From contig CAYOSS010000098.1 in NCBI GenBank assembly GCA_964406705.1, positions 1 through 5,379 of the forward strand: 5,379 bases of DNA, in the 5' to 3' direction. The first letter of the stretch is position 1. Each line of letters opens with the position of its first letter. The notes below the pieces were generated by a model. That model was not told where the DNA came from and did no database searches. It saw only the letters and a program-made list of their open reading frames with translations. The stretch comes from CAZRRV01 sp964406705 (lineage in GTDB: Bacteria > Bacillota > Clostridia > Oscillospirales > Acutalibacteraceae). Of this stretch, positions 5,304 to 5,379 are shown one piece after another. A program made the position numbers and the translations under genes.

Positions 5304-5379
5304 GACGGGGTTAGCTCGGAGTAGGGGGGTCAGGCACCCTGTGTCGGCGGGTTCCCCGGCTTTGCCCGTGTCAACCGGG
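5304..5379. repeat. 76-bp direct repeat, right copy, cut by the window edge
   Basis: This is the second copy of the block at 4722-4797. The array evidently continues beyond the window. Confidence 0.85.

Larger units (their letters stand above)
4060..5379. repeat. Mosaic array of short GC-rich hairpin repeats, running off the right edge
   Basis: About 1.3 kb is built from short related units joined in changing order, most giving a small inverted repeat. Examples are CCCGG-TGTG-CCGGG, CCGC-TTCCCGTG-GCGG, CCCCC-TGTGGA-GGGGG and CTCG-GAG-CGAG. Units begin TTGC or AGC and end in a G-run. Larger modules are duplicated: a roughly 50-bp block starts at 4093, 4294, 4587 and 5051; a 76-bp block at 4722 and 5304; a 90-bp block at 4803 and 5106. 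Open frames crossing the array are Gly/Arg/Pro/Cys-rich, and the 17-19-bp unit lengths would change frame from copy to copy, so coding is rejected. No transposase or inverted-repeat ends are visible. Function is unknown. Confidence 0.8.

Noticed and set aside
4102..5324. Several long plus- and minus-strand open frames across the right-hand array
   Set aside because: They are low-complexity Gly/Arg/Pro/Cys-rich translations of 17-19-bp repeats whose unit length shifts the frame from copy to copy; they have no convincing start signals or family resemblance.

Overview
The window looks like chromosomal DNA from a GC-rich anaerobic Firmicute, most likely a gut-type clostridium of the Oscillospiraceae/Ruminococcaceae. 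This is inferred from three things: sigma-A promoters and strong AGGAGG-type ribosome binding sites, a phage/ICE-type replication protein typical of clostridial gut bacteria, and an aldo/keto reductase fused to a two-cluster ferredoxin domain. Only three protein genes are credible. They cover about 44% of the window, so more than half is non-coding, which is unusual for such an organism.

Layout. 1-547: gene-free DNA with several strong inverted repeats. 548-1000: a near-perfect promoter (TTGACA, 18 bp, extended -10 TATAAT) drives a roughly 415-nt RNA. That RNA carries one 9-bp hairpin, then a tandem array of about eight small hairpins spaced 26-30 nt apart, most followed by a CCA motif, and it ends at an intrinsic terminator. 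The terminator loop is complementary to an upstream segment. 1048-1866 (+): a winged-helix replication-initiator-like protein with a Phg_2220_C-type C-terminus. Its linker is encoded by 15-bp tandem repeats followed by an AT-rich stretch, a layout resembling an origin embedded in a replication gene. 1867-2203: intergenic repeats, including a roughly 42-bp tandem repeat in four copies. 2204-2644 (-): a small DUF4430-type lipoprotein with its own promoter. 2764-3867 (-): an aldo/keto reductase with two [4Fe-4S] motifs. 3868-5379: about 1.5 kb without a gene, mostly a mosaic array of 17-19-bp tandem units and longer duplicated modules that continues past the right edge.

How the parts may work together. 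The lipoprotein and the reductase appear to be ordinary chromosomal genes with separate expression signals. The most interesting unit is 548-1866: strong promoter, hairpin-array RNA, possible terminator/antiterminator switch, then a solitary replication-like gene. It could be a regulated leader, a free-standing non-coding RNA, or the remnant of a mobile element. No integrase, relaxase, transposase, rRNA, tRNA or CRISPR array was recognised. The hairpin-rich repeats in all three large gaps have a similar style of unit and may be related; this is inference from reading by eye.
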